A stretch of 10,842 nucleotides of DNA from 66-474 sp035277545. Lineage in GTDB: Bacteria; Pseudomonadota; Gammaproteobacteria; Xanthomonadales; Rhodanobacteraceae. The notes beneath the pieces were generated by a model. The model was not told where the DNA came from and did no database searches. It saw only the letters and a list, made by a program, of their open reading frames with translations. Positions 1 through 8,081 of the stretch are shown here, piece by piece. The position numbers were made by a program, and so were the translations under genes. The DNA lies in contig DATEKI010000038.1 in NCBI GenBank assembly GCA_035277545.1, positions 1 through 10,842 on the forward strand, written 5' to 3'. Position 1 is the first letter of the stretch, and the number at the start of each line of letters is the position of its first letter.

Positions 1-1
1 G

Positions 2-502
2 GCGCGCAGCAACCAGAAGGCGCTGATGGGCGCGACCATCCTGACCGTGGTGGGCGGCTCGCTCGCGCTCGGCGACCAGGACAAGCTGGGCGACACGTTC
101 TGGCGCTCGCTGGATTCGATGGCGGTGTCGTCGGCGCTGGCACAAGGCGGCAAGTGGATTTTCCAGCGTGAACGCCCCTCGCAGACCAGTGATCCGGACA
201 TGTGGTTCAAGGGCACGCGTTACCAGAGCTTCCCCAGCGGCGAAGTCACGGCGATCGCCGGCGCGGTGACACCATTCGTCGTCGCCTACGGCCACGATCA
301 CCCCGCCGTGTACGCGCTGGAACTGCTGCCGCTCTACGACGCCATCGCGCGCGTGAAGACGCGCGGCCATTGGCAGAGCGACGTGCTGGTCGGCTGGGCC
401 CTCGGCACGGGCGTCGGCATCTGGGCCGCGCATCGCGACTCACCCCTGATCCTGGGCTGGCTGCCTGGCGGTTTCCAGGTGGGGTTCATCCATCGCTTCT
501 GA
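2..502 (+). CDS. PAP2-superfamily phosphatase, 5' part outside the window
   Basis: The reading frame is open from base 2, so the start lies upstream; 166 residues are visible before the TGA at 500-502. An ATG at 26 is probably internal. The three PAP2 (type 2 phosphatidic acid phosphatase) motifs appear in order and with normal spacing: K-x6-RP (KWIFQRERP, from base 152), a PSGH-like block reading PSGE (bases 233-244), and R-x5-H-x3-D (bases 350-382) ending in the H and D expected for the nucleophile and its partner. Members of this family hydrolyse phosphate monoesters, often of membrane lipids or isoprenyl carriers, on the periplasmic face. The histidine of the second motif, normally a proton donor, is glutamate here. 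The protein ends in Phe after alternating hydrophobic residues, a little like a beta-barrel strand, but that is weak evidence. A glycosyltransferase follows 70 bases downstream, which fits an envelope locus. The substrate cannot be told. Confidence 0.85.
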   Translation, partial: ARSNQKALMGATILTVVGGSLALGDQDKLGDTFWRSLDSMAVSSALAQGGKWIFQRERPSQTSDPDMWFKGTRYQSFPSGEVTAIAGAVTPFVVAYGHDHPAVYALELLPLYDAIARVKTRGHWQSDVLVGWALGTGVGIWAAHRDSPLILGWLPGGFQVGFIHRF

Positions 503-572
503 GTGCGCCACCGGTCGGCAGCGGACCCCGCGGGATCGCGCACCGGTCCCCGTTTTTCCGATTCGCGCAGAC

Positions 573-1670
573 ATGCCTCCACGCTACGCCTTGAATTTCG
601 CCACCGACATCGAGGATGTTCGACGCCGCACGACCGCGCGGATGATGCGCGGCGTGTTTCGTTCAGGCAACGTGGGCAGCGCGAGGCTGCCGCGTACCGG
701 CATCCATCGCATCCTCGTTTGCCGCAGCGTGCACACCCTGGGCGACTCGCTCACCCTCACGCCATTGCTTGCGGAACTGGCCGACGCTTATCCGGGCGCG
801 GAGGTGGATATCCTGAGCGGCTGCCCGGTGGCCGATGCATTGTTCGACACGTTTCCGAACGTGCACGCCGTGTACCGGATGCCGCGGCACGTCGCGGGCC
901 ACCTGCTGGCGACCGCGCGCACCCTGCACGCGGTGCGCCGCAAGCATTACGACCTCGTCATCGATCCCGATCCGCAATCGCAGTCGGGCCGGCTGCTGGC
1001 CCTGTCGGCGCACGCCACTTTTTCGCTGGGTTACGTCGGCCCGAAGAAAAGCGGCACGCTCACGCACGGCGTCGCGATTCCCACCGCGATCCACCACAAG
1101 GCCATGACGCCGGTCTACCTGCTGCGCAACGCGACCGGGGAGGACCCCGAAGCCCGCCCGTATCCGCAGCCCGGCATCATATTGAGTGATGCAGAACTGG
1201 AATGCGGACGCCGCACGCTCGTGCGCCTCGCGCCGCAGGGTCCTGCATCGGAACCGGACGGTCCCCGCGTCGGCATTTTCGCCAATGCCACGCGCAACAA
1301 GTTGCTGGCAGGCGACTGGTGGCAGGCGTTCATCGAGGCGTTCCGGTCGGACCTGCCCGGCTGCCGGATCGTGGAAGTCCTGCCGGCGTTCGGAAAATCG
1401 ATGCTGGACGACCGCTTCCACTGCTACTACTCCAGCGACGTGCGCAAGATGGCGGCCGTGATCGCCAACATGGACGCGTTCGTGAGTGCGGACTGCGGCG
1501 TGATGCACCTGGCCTGGGCCACCGGCACGCCCACGGCCGGATTGTTCAATGTCACCAATCCGGCCGAATGGGGGCCGTTCGGTCCGCGGATGGGTGCCCT
1601 GCCGCTGGACGATGCGACGCCCGCCGAAATCGCGCACCGAACCGTGGAGCGGCTCGGGTTGCGCACATGA
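573..1670 (+). CDS. Glycosyltransferase family 9 (heptosyltransferase-like) protein
   Basis: The 365-residue product has the usual length and two-lobed layout of GT9 enzymes, which move a sugar (classically ADP-heptose) onto LPS core or related glycans on the inner face of the inner membrane. The N-terminal lobe has the GD..(x)TPLL block (GDSLTLTPLL, residues 57-66), followed by alternating strands and helices. The C-terminal lobe has the GT9 nucleotide-sugar signature: DCGVMHL at residues 307-313, then an A-GTPT segment, then FNVTNPAEWGPFG. The ATG at 573 has no clear Shine-Dalgarno sequence, and about 45 residues precede the first conserved strand (HRILVCRS). Starts at the ATG-ATG pair near 642 are therefore also possible. 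The upstream neighbour on the same strand is a PAP2 phosphatase, and the two may be co-transcribed. The gene ends only 12 bases from the convergent isocitrate dehydrogenase gene. The acceptor and donor sugars are not predictable from sequence. Confidence 0.88.
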   Translation: MPPRYALNFATDIEDVRRRTTARMMRGVFRSGNVGSARLPRTGIHRILVCRSVHTLGDSLTLTPLLAELADAYPGAEVDILSGCPVADALFDTFPNVHAVYRMPRHVAGHLLATARTLHAVRRKHYDLVIDPDPQSQSGRLLALSAHATFSLGYVGPKKSGTLTHGVAIPTAIHHKAMTPVYLLRNATGEDPEARPYPQPGIILSDAELECGRRTLVRLAPQGPASEPDGPRVGIFANATRNKLLAGDWWQAFIEAFRSDLPGCRIVEVLPAFGKSMLDDRFHCYYSSDVRKMAAVIANMDAFVSADCGVMHLAWATGTPTAGLFNVTNPAEWGPFGPRMGALPLDDATPAEIAHRTVERLGLRT

Positions 1671-1682
1671 CGTGCGTCCCGA

Positions 1683-3914
<2,232 letters not shown>

Positions 3915-3940
3915 GCAAGGCTCCGTGGACGCAACGTGCA

Positions 3941-3976
3941 AACCGCCATTGTCGCGGGTTGTCTGCGTCCCGCCAA
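3941..3976 (-). promoter_or_regulatory. Probable sigma70-type promoter of icd
   Basis: On the minus strand, TTGGCG (3976-3971) and GACAAT (3953-3948) each match four of six consensus bases and are separated by exactly 17 bases. The predicted transcript start is near 3941, giving a leader of about 27 bases that contains the GGAG ribosome-binding site before the ATG at 3914. This rests on consensus matching alone. The divergent gene's possible GTG start at 4009 lies only 32 bases beyond the -35 box. Confidence 0.5.
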
Positions 3977-4024
3977 GCGGCAAGCAGGCCCTGAAGGAAC
4001 TTGCAGCCGTGTCCTGCGATCATT

Positions 4025-4042
4025 GGAGGATGCGCATCCTCC
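4025..4042. promoter_or_regulatory. 18-bp perfect palindrome over the start codon of the TraB/GumN-like gene
   Basis: The sequence GGAGGATGCGCATCCTCC is its own reverse complement. It contains a GGAGG motif (4025-4029) directly followed by the ATG at 4030-4032. In mRNA it can fold as a 7-bp stem with a GCGC loop that buries both GGAGG and AUG. In DNA it has the symmetry of a dimeric regulator's operator. It is seen directly in the sequence. The regulatory role is inferred, and because the palindrome encodes the first residues of a signal peptide it could also be chance. Confidence 0.4.
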
Positions 4043-5118
4043 CCATCACGCTTGCCTTGCTGACCGCCTGCGCCGGTGCGTCCGCGCAAACCACGGCGGC
4101 AACCGCGCCGTCCACCCGGTCGGTTCCAGCACCATCGATCACCACCCTGCAGACGGTCACCGTCACCGGCGTGATGCCGGGCCCGGGCCTGTGGAAGGTC
4201 ACGCACGGCGATCACGTGCTGTGGATCCTCGGCGTGGTGCCGACGTTGCCTGCCGGCATCGAATGGCGCTCGACCCAGGTCGCGCAAACCATCGCCGCGT
4301 CGCAAGTGGTATTGGATGGGCCCGACGTGAAGCTGAAAGTCGATACCAACTGGTTCGGCAAGCTGTTCCTGTTGCCGTCGGTGTACCGCGCGCAGCGCAA
4401 CGCCGACGGCAAGACCCTGCACGACGTCCTGCCGCCCGCCACCTACGCGCGGTGGTACCACGCCCGTCAACGCTACTTCGGTGACGATTACTCGGTCGAA
4501 CGTTATCGTCCGATCGTCGCTGCCTTCAAACTGATGGGCAAGGCGATGAAGGCGAACGGCTTGCGCAATAGCGGCGAAGTCACCGGCTCGGTGGCGGCGA
4601 TGGCCAAGCAGGACGGCGTGCAGGTCGTGAAGCCCGATACCACGCTGGAGATCAAGGAGCCGCGCCAGGCGGTCAAGGCATTCGCGGCGTCCAACCTGGA
4701 CGGCATCGCCTGCCTCGATGTGGTGCTGGATGCGATCGAGCACGAACTGCCCAACTTCCGTGCACGCGCCAACGCGTGGGCGACCGGCGACATCGACACC
4801 TTGCGCAAGGTGCCGGAAGGCGCGTATCGCGACACCTGCCGTTCCACGATCACCGGCGCGGGCTTCGCCAGGACGCTAGGCATCGACAACCTGCCGAGGC
4901 GCGTCGAGGGGGCGTGGTTGGCGGCCGCGGATGCCGCACTGGCCTCGAATGCGCAAAGTTTCGCGGTGTTGCCGATGCACGATCTGCTCGATCCGAAAGG
5001 CTATCTCGCGGCGTTGCAGGCGCGCGGTTACGTCGTGACCGCGCCGGATGCGGAGCTTGCCGGCGACCCGGCTTCGGCGGGCAGCACCGCACCCGCGCCC
5101 GCATCGTCGGCGCACTGA
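4030..5118 (+). CDS. Exported TraB/GumN-family-like protein with degenerate motifs
   Basis: With the ATG at 4030 the product has 362 residues. It begins with a typical export signal (MRILPITLALLTACAGASAQ), which could be cut after ASA by signal peptidase I or, reading LTAC as a lipobox, be a lipoprotein signal. A Thr/Ala/Ser/Pro-rich linker follows to about residue 40. The next segment (GLWKVTHGDHVLWILGVVPTLP, in two parts around residues 53-74) resembles the TraB/GumN (PF01963) opening. The family's first GxxH is GVVP here (68-71), and the C-terminal GxxH position reads LPMH (314-317), with the His kept but the Gly lost. Relatives are proposed metalloproteases; this one may not be. A GTG at 4009 is an alternative start with AAGGA ten bases upstream, whereas the ATG has GGAGG touching it, too close for normal use. 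rluE follows after 10 bases, so co-transcription is likely. The function is unknown. Confidence 0.8.
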   Translation: MRILPITLALLTACAGASAQTTAATAPSTRSVPAPSITTLQTVTVTGVMPGPGLWKVTHGDHVLWILGVVPTLPAGIEWRSTQVAQTIAASQVVLDGPDVKLKVDTNWFGKLFLLPSVYRAQRNADGKTLHDVLPPATYARWYHARQRYFGDDYSVERYRPIVAAFKLMGKAMKANGLRNSGEVTGSVAAMAKQDGVQVVKPDTTLEIKEPRQAVKAFAASNLDGIACLDVVLDAIEHELPNFRARANAWATGDIDTLRKVPEGAYRDTCRSTITGAGFARTLGIDNLPRRVEGAWLAAADAALASNAQSFAVLPMHDLLDPKGYLAALQARGYVVTAPDAELAGDPASAGSTAPAPASSAH

Positions 5119-5128
5119 CCGCCAACCG

Positions 5129-5689
5129 ATGCTCGTCCTGTTCAACAAGCCCTTCAATGTGCTGTGCCAGTTCACCGACCGCAGCGCGCCATCGCGCCGC
5201 ACGCTGGCCGAATTCGGGTTGCCGCCGAAGGTCTATCCGGCCGGCCGGCTGGATTACGACAGCGAAGGCCTGTTGCTGCTGACCGACGATGGCGCGCTCG
5301 CGCACCGCGTCACCGATCCACGCCACAAACAGCCGAAGACGTATCTGGCGCAGGTGGAAGGCGCGCCCGATGACGCGGCTTTGCAACGCCTGCGTAACGG
5401 CGTGACGTTGAATGATGGTCCGACGCTTCCTGCAGAGGCGCGCGCGTTGACCCGCGCACCACAATGGTTGTGGCCGCGCGATCCACCGGTACGCTTCCGC
5501 AAGACGGTGCCGGACGCATGGCTGGAACTGACGATCCGCGAAGGGCGCAACCGCCAGGTACGGCGGATGACCGCGGCCGTGGGCCTGCCGACGCTGCGGC
5601 TGGTGCGCGTCCGCGTCGGCGATCATTCGCTCGGTGAGCTTGCGCCCGGTGCGCATCGCATCGTCCAGCCACGGGGGACAGCGCGATGA
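5129..5689 (+). CDS. rluE: 23S rRNA pseudouridine synthase E
   Basis: The 186-residue protein is close to E. coli RluE, which converts U2457 of 23S rRNA to pseudouridine. It opens with MLVLFNKPFNVLCQFTD, has the catalytic GRLDYDSEGL block at residues 39-48 with D42 as the catalytic aspartate, then LRNGVTLNDGPTLPA, WLWPRDPPVR and EGRNRQVRRMTAAVG followed by PTLRLVR. These are hallmarks of the RsuA/RluB/E/F family and, in this combination, of RluE. There is no S4 domain, as in E. coli RluE. I chose the ATG at 5129 because it gives the family N-terminus; an upstream ATG at 5048 would run through the end of the preceding gene. No clear ribosome-binding site is seen, so translation may depend on the upstream gene, which stops 10 bases earlier. 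The 3' end overlaps the next gene by four bases. Confidence 0.95.
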   Translation: MLVLFNKPFNVLCQFTDRSAPSRRTLAEFGLPPKVYPAGRLDYDSEGLLLLTDDGALAHRVTDPRHKQPKTYLAQVEGAPDDAALQRLRNGVTLNDGPTLPAEARALTRAPQWLWPRDPPVRFRKTVPDAWLELTIREGRNRQVRRMTAAVGLPTLRLVRVRVGDHSLGELAPGAHRIVQPRGTAR

Positions 5690-6453
5690 CCTTCAAGGAT
5701 CATTTCTCGAATCACGCCGATTTGTACGCGAAAGCACGGCCACACTACCCCGCAGCGCTGTTCGACTGGATCGCGGCCGAAGTGCCCGCGCGCGTGTGCG
5801 TGTGGGATGCCGGCTGCGGCAACGGGCAAGCGAGTGTCGCGCTGGCGCAACGCTTCGAACGCGTGATCGCGACCGACCCCAGCGCGCAGCAACTCGGAAA
5901 TGCCGTCGCGCATCCACGCGTCGAGTATCGGAACGAGCCGCGGGATTTGTCGGAAGAGAACGGCTATCGCACCAGCATTGCCGATCACTCGGTCGACGCC
6001 ATCATCGTCGCCCAGGCACTGCACTGGTTCGACTTGCCAGCCTTCATCCCCGAAGTGCGCCGCGTCGCGAAACCCGGCGCCTTGTTTGCGGCGTGGTGCT
6101 ACGCGAATTGCAGCGTCACGCCTGCGGTCGACGCGGTGATCGCGCATCTGTACGACGGCATCCTTGGCGCGTACTGGTCGCCCGAGCGCAGGCTGGTGGA
6201 CGAAGGCTACGCTTCACTCGACATTCCGTTCGCGCCCGTCGCGGCGCCGCCATCCGGGATGCGCGTCGACTGGAATGCACGGCAACTGCTCGCGTATCTC
6301 GCTTCGTGGTCGGCGGCGCAGAAGTACCTCAAGACCACGGGCCGCGACGCGATCGCCGCGATCACGGATGAGTTGCTTGCGGCATGGCACGACCCGGAAC
6401 ACGTGCGGCCGGTGCGCTGGACGCTGGGCATCCGCGCGGGACGCGTCGGATAG
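5686..6453 (+). CDS. Class I SAM-dependent methyltransferase
   Basis: The product has 255 residues and a Rossmann-type methyltransferase core (Methyltransf_11-like). Motif I is VWDAGCGNG at residues 39-47. The acidic residue ending strand 2 is in ATDPS (D64). SVDAIIVAQALHWFD carries the motif IV region, and a KPGALFAAWCY segment gives the post-core strand. The N-terminal FSNHADLYAKARPHYP pattern and the HWFD segment resemble the trans-aconitate/Crg1-like small-molecule methyltransferases more than RNA methyltransferases, but the substrate is not predictable. The start is well supported: ATGA overlaps the rluE stop, and a purine-rich GGGGGA lies seven bases upstream, a classic translational-coupling layout. 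It is the last gene of the presumed traB/gumN-like-rluE cluster and is followed by two GC-rich hairpins. Confidence 0.9.
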   Translation: MTFKDHFSNHADLYAKARPHYPAALFDWIAAEVPARVCVWDAGCGNGQASVALAQRFERVIATDPSAQQLGNAVAHPRVEYRNEPRDLSEENGYRTSIADHSVDAIIVAQALHWFDLPAFIPEVRRVAKPGALFAAWCYANCSVTPAVDAVIAHLYDGILGAYWSPERRLVDEGYASLDIPFAPVAAPPSGMRVDWNARQLLAYLASWSAAQKYLKTTGRDAIAAITDELLAAWHDPEHVRPVRWTLGIRAGRVG

Positions 6454-6463
6454 ACCGTCGCAC

Positions 6464-6481
6464 GGCGGGTAACGACCCGCC
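6464..6481. terminator. GC-rich hairpin between convergent genes, possible terminator without T-run
   Basis: A perfect 7-bp stem, GGCGGGT paired with ACCCGCC, closes an AACG loop 10 bases after the methyltransferase stop. No T-run follows on either strand, so it is not a textbook intrinsic terminator. Its placement between two converging genes suggests transcription end or 3'-end protection. Confidence 0.45.
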
Positions 6482-6495
6482 TCCGGGTATCGTCC

Positions 6496-6517
6496 GGCGG
6501 GGTGCGCTGCTCCCGCC
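6496..6517. repeat. Second GC-rich hairpin with the same arms
   Basis: GGCGGG (6496-6501) pairs with CCCGCC (6512-6517) around a 10-base loop, directly before the last base of the tatD stop codon complement. The six-base arms are identical to those of the hairpin at 6464-6481, so the four arms can pair in more than one way. No T-run follows. It may belong to a paired 3'-end structure serving both converging genes. Confidence 0.35.
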
Positions 6518-7309
6518 CTAAGAAGCGATGGCGAAGAACGCGCGCGACGTTGCCGTGGCGTTTGCCGCTACCACTTCCGGCTGCTCGCCGCGTTCGCGCG
6601 CCACGGCCTCGCTGATGTGCGCGAGGTACATCGGCTCGTTGCGCCGGTCGGAAGGTTGCGGGCGGAGGTCGCGCGGCAGCAGATACGGCGCGTCGGTTTC
6701 CAGCATCAGCCGGTTCGCGGGAATCTCGCGCACCAGCTCGCGCAGGTGCACGCCGCGGCGTTCGTCGCAAATCCAGCCGGTGATGCCGATATGGCAATCG
6801 AGGTCGAGGTAATCGAACAGCGCGCGCTTGTCGTCGGTGAAGCAGTGCACCACCACCGCGGGCACGCGGTCGCGGGCGGTTTTCAGCAGCACCAGGAAAT
6901 CGGCGTGTGCGTCGCGCTGGTGCAGGAATAACGGCATGTGCAGGTCGACCGCGATTGCGAGTTGCTTCTCGAACGCGGCGCGCTGCGCGGGCCGCGGCGA
7001 CAGGTCGCGGAAATAATCGAGGCCGGTTTCGCCCACCGCGACCACTTCCGGTTCGCGCGCAAGCCCGCGCAAGAGGGCGTCCGTTTCAGCCCCGTAATCA
7101 CCCGCGTGATGCGGGTGCACGCCCGCCGTCGCGTGCAGCACGCCGGGATGTTCACGCGCCAGCTCCAGCGCATGCACGCTGCCGTCGCGGGATGCGCCGG
7201 TGACGACCATGCGTTCCACGCCGGCCTTGCGTGCACGCTCCAGCACGGCGCCGAGGTCGCGGCGGAACGACTCGTGGGTGAGGTTGGCGCCGATGTCGAT
7301 CAGTTGCAT
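6518..7309 (-). CDS. tatD: TatD family metal-dependent deoxyribonuclease
   Basis: The 263-residue protein follows E. coli TatD nearly block by block: N-terminal IDIGANLT, AGVHPHH with H65, VGETGLDYFRD with E94, LFLHQRDAH with H130, VVHCFTDD with H155, GITGWICDERRG, LMLETDAPYLLPRDL with D206, and RRNEPMYL. These residues form the metal centre of the TIM-barrel amidohydrolase-like fold; the missing N-terminal HxH is normal for the TatD subgroup proper, which has DIGxNLT there. TatD is a cytoplasmic 3'-5' DNA exonuclease linked to DNA repair and, despite its name, is not part of the Tat translocase. No tatABC genes are near. The ATG at 7309 matches the family start; no strong ribosome-binding site is seen. 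It appears to be a single-gene unit, preceded by about 200 bases of non-coding, repeat-rich sequence downstream of another terminator. Confidence 0.96.
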   Translation of the reverse strand: MQLIDIGANLTHESFRRDLGAVLERARKAGVERMVVTGASRDGSVHALELAREHPGVLHATAGVHPHHAGDYGAETDALLRGLAREPEVVAVGETGLDYFRDLSPRPAQRAAFEKQLAIAVDLHMPLFLHQRDAHADFLVLLKTARDRVPAVVVHCFTDDKRALFDYLDLDCHIGITGWICDERRGVHLRELVREIPANRLMLETDAPYLLPRDLRPQPSDRRNEPMYLAHISEAVARERGEQPEVVAANATATSRAFFAIAS

Positions 7310-7513
7310 TTGCGGAACCAGTAATTGTGGATCGGAAAAAGCCTATCAAACCATGTCGCCAATCAGCACCCGAAAGTTTCCCGGTCACGCTACTTCGGCA
7401 CATGGGCGTGCCGACACTGAGGACACGAAGTGCCCGAAGCGACAAACGTGCCGCGGCCTTGCCGCGGCCGTTTGGTTGCAAGCCGCGGCAGGATGTCCGG
7501 TTTTGCAATCATG
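7310..7513. other. Non-coding tatD upstream region with several inverted repeats
   Basis: I see no gene here. The region lies between the tatD start and the terminator of the broken OmpA gene. It contains the arm TCGGCAC (7395-7401), which pairs perfectly with GTGCCGA (7408-7414) or, as part of CTTCGGCAC (7393-7401), with GTGCCCGAAG (7430-7439) apart from one bulged base. It also holds three copies of the self-complementary octamer GCCGCGGC. A weak minus-strand promoter candidate (TTGATA near 7350, AT-richer sequence 17 bases further) is possible but not convincing. Confidence 0.5.
7450..7489. repeat. Three copies of the palindromic octamer GCCGCGGC
   Basis: Copies lie at 7450-7457, 7461-7468 and 7482-7489. 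The first two are separated by CTT and can form an 8-bp stem with a three-base loop. TTGCAA occurs at 7476-7481 and again at 7503-7508. The pattern may be a small protein-binding cluster or RNA structure in the tatD upstream region, or simply GC-rich low complexity. Confidence 0.5.
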
Positions 7514-7540
7514 AAAAAAGAGCCGGCTTGTGGCCGGCTC
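7514..7540 (-). terminator. Rho-independent terminator of the broken OmpA-family gene
   Basis: On the minus strand a perfect 8-bp stem, GAGCCGGC with GCCGGCTC, closes a CACAA loop and is followed at once by six T (7519-7514). It starts 25 bases after the OmpA-type stop codon (7566-7568) on the same strand, the position expected for that gene's terminator. This is the strongest terminator in the window. Confidence 0.92.
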
Positions 7541-7565
7541 AAGGCGTGGAACTTCTAGCGTGCGA

Positions 7566-8011
7566 TCAGTACGTGCCTTCCGCCTCGACCACCACGCGGC
7601 GGTTGGGCGCGAGGCACGCGATCAGCTCCGGCCGGTTCTTGTCACCGCAGGACTCGACCGGGTCGGCTTCGCCGCGGCCCGTTGCGTCGATGCGGTCCGC
7701 GGCAACACCCTGCCGACCAGGTAGTCGCGCACGGTCGCGGCGCGGTGCCCGGACAGCTTCTGGTTGCAATCCGCGCTGCCCAGCCGATCGGTGTAGCCGA
7801 CGACGTGGGCATGTCCGGTTTTCGCATCCGGCGCGTCGAAAGACGCCGGGCGTGTGGCGGGCATGACGAGCGTGTAAGTCCCCTGGACGATTCCCCGCGC
7901 GAACGGACGCACGTCGCATCCCATTCGGGGGGGTGCGTCCCGTTGCCTTCCGCGCAATTTCGTCAACAAACGTAAAACTGGCGGCTGGCCCGACAGTTTC
8001 ATGTTTGCCAC
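7566..8011 (-). pseudogene. Remnant of an OmpA-family peptidoglycan-binding domain, frameshifted
   Basis: Read leftwards, one frame gives HVVGYTDRLGS, then NQKLSGHRAATVRDYLVG, ending near base 7713. The text continues in another frame from base 7712 as QGVAADRIDATGRGEADPV, then CGDKNRPELIACLAPNRRV, and stops at 7566. Joined, this is the second half of an OmpA C-terminal domain, including the Asp (YTD) and the Arg 15 residues later that bind diaminopimelate. Losing one base between GG (7714-7713) and CAG (7712-7710) explains the break. The part before HVVGYTD (up to the ATG at 8011 or 8002) does not show the expected first strand, FDFDK-like segment and helix in any frame, and has a run of seven G at 7927-7933. 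Only 70 bases separate it from the hrpB start, so a full-length OmpA cannot fit. A strong terminator is retained, suggesting fairly recent decay. A sequencing error could explain the frameshift but not the missing N-terminal part. Confidence 0.8.
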
Positions 8012-8069
8012 GTGCGTTCACATAGGCGGCATGGATCGGATGCCTGTGGGTTGGTTCTGCAGGGGCTTT

Positions 8070-8075
8070 TAAAAT
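8070..8075 (+). promoter_or_regulatory. Possible -10 element of a leaderless hrpB transcript
   Basis: TAAAAT ends six bases before the A of the hrpB ATG at 8082, so the predicted +1 falls on that A. It stands out as an AT-rich patch in GC-rich DNA, and no Shine-Dalgarno sequence precedes the ATG. No good -35 box is seen at 16-18 bases spacing (TTGGTT at 8051-8056 is too close), so this is tentative. Confidence 0.35.
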
Positions 8076-8081
8076 TCTCCG

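Noticed and set aside
523..557. GGACC...GGTCC followed by CG and TTTTT between the PAP2 and GT9 genes
   Set aside because: The stem is only five base pairs with a 17-base loop and two bases before the T-run, too weak to call a terminator; the two genes may well be co-transcribed.
3915..3983. N-terminal extension of isocitrate dehydrogenase to an ATG at 3983
   Set aside because: The extra 23 residues are not family-like. The ATG at 3914 has a good ribosome-binding site and matches the known N-terminus, and the extension covers the likely promoter.
5048..5128. Upstream ATG at 5048 for rluE
   Set aside because: The added residues are Arg/Pro-rich out-of-frame reading of the preceding gene's end; the RluE family N-terminus begins at 5129.
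7200..7866. Plus-strand frames over the tatD start and the OmpA remnant (7200-7514, 7327-7866)
   Set aside because: They cross a strong minus-strand terminator and the antisense of recognisable coding sequence, and show no family features.
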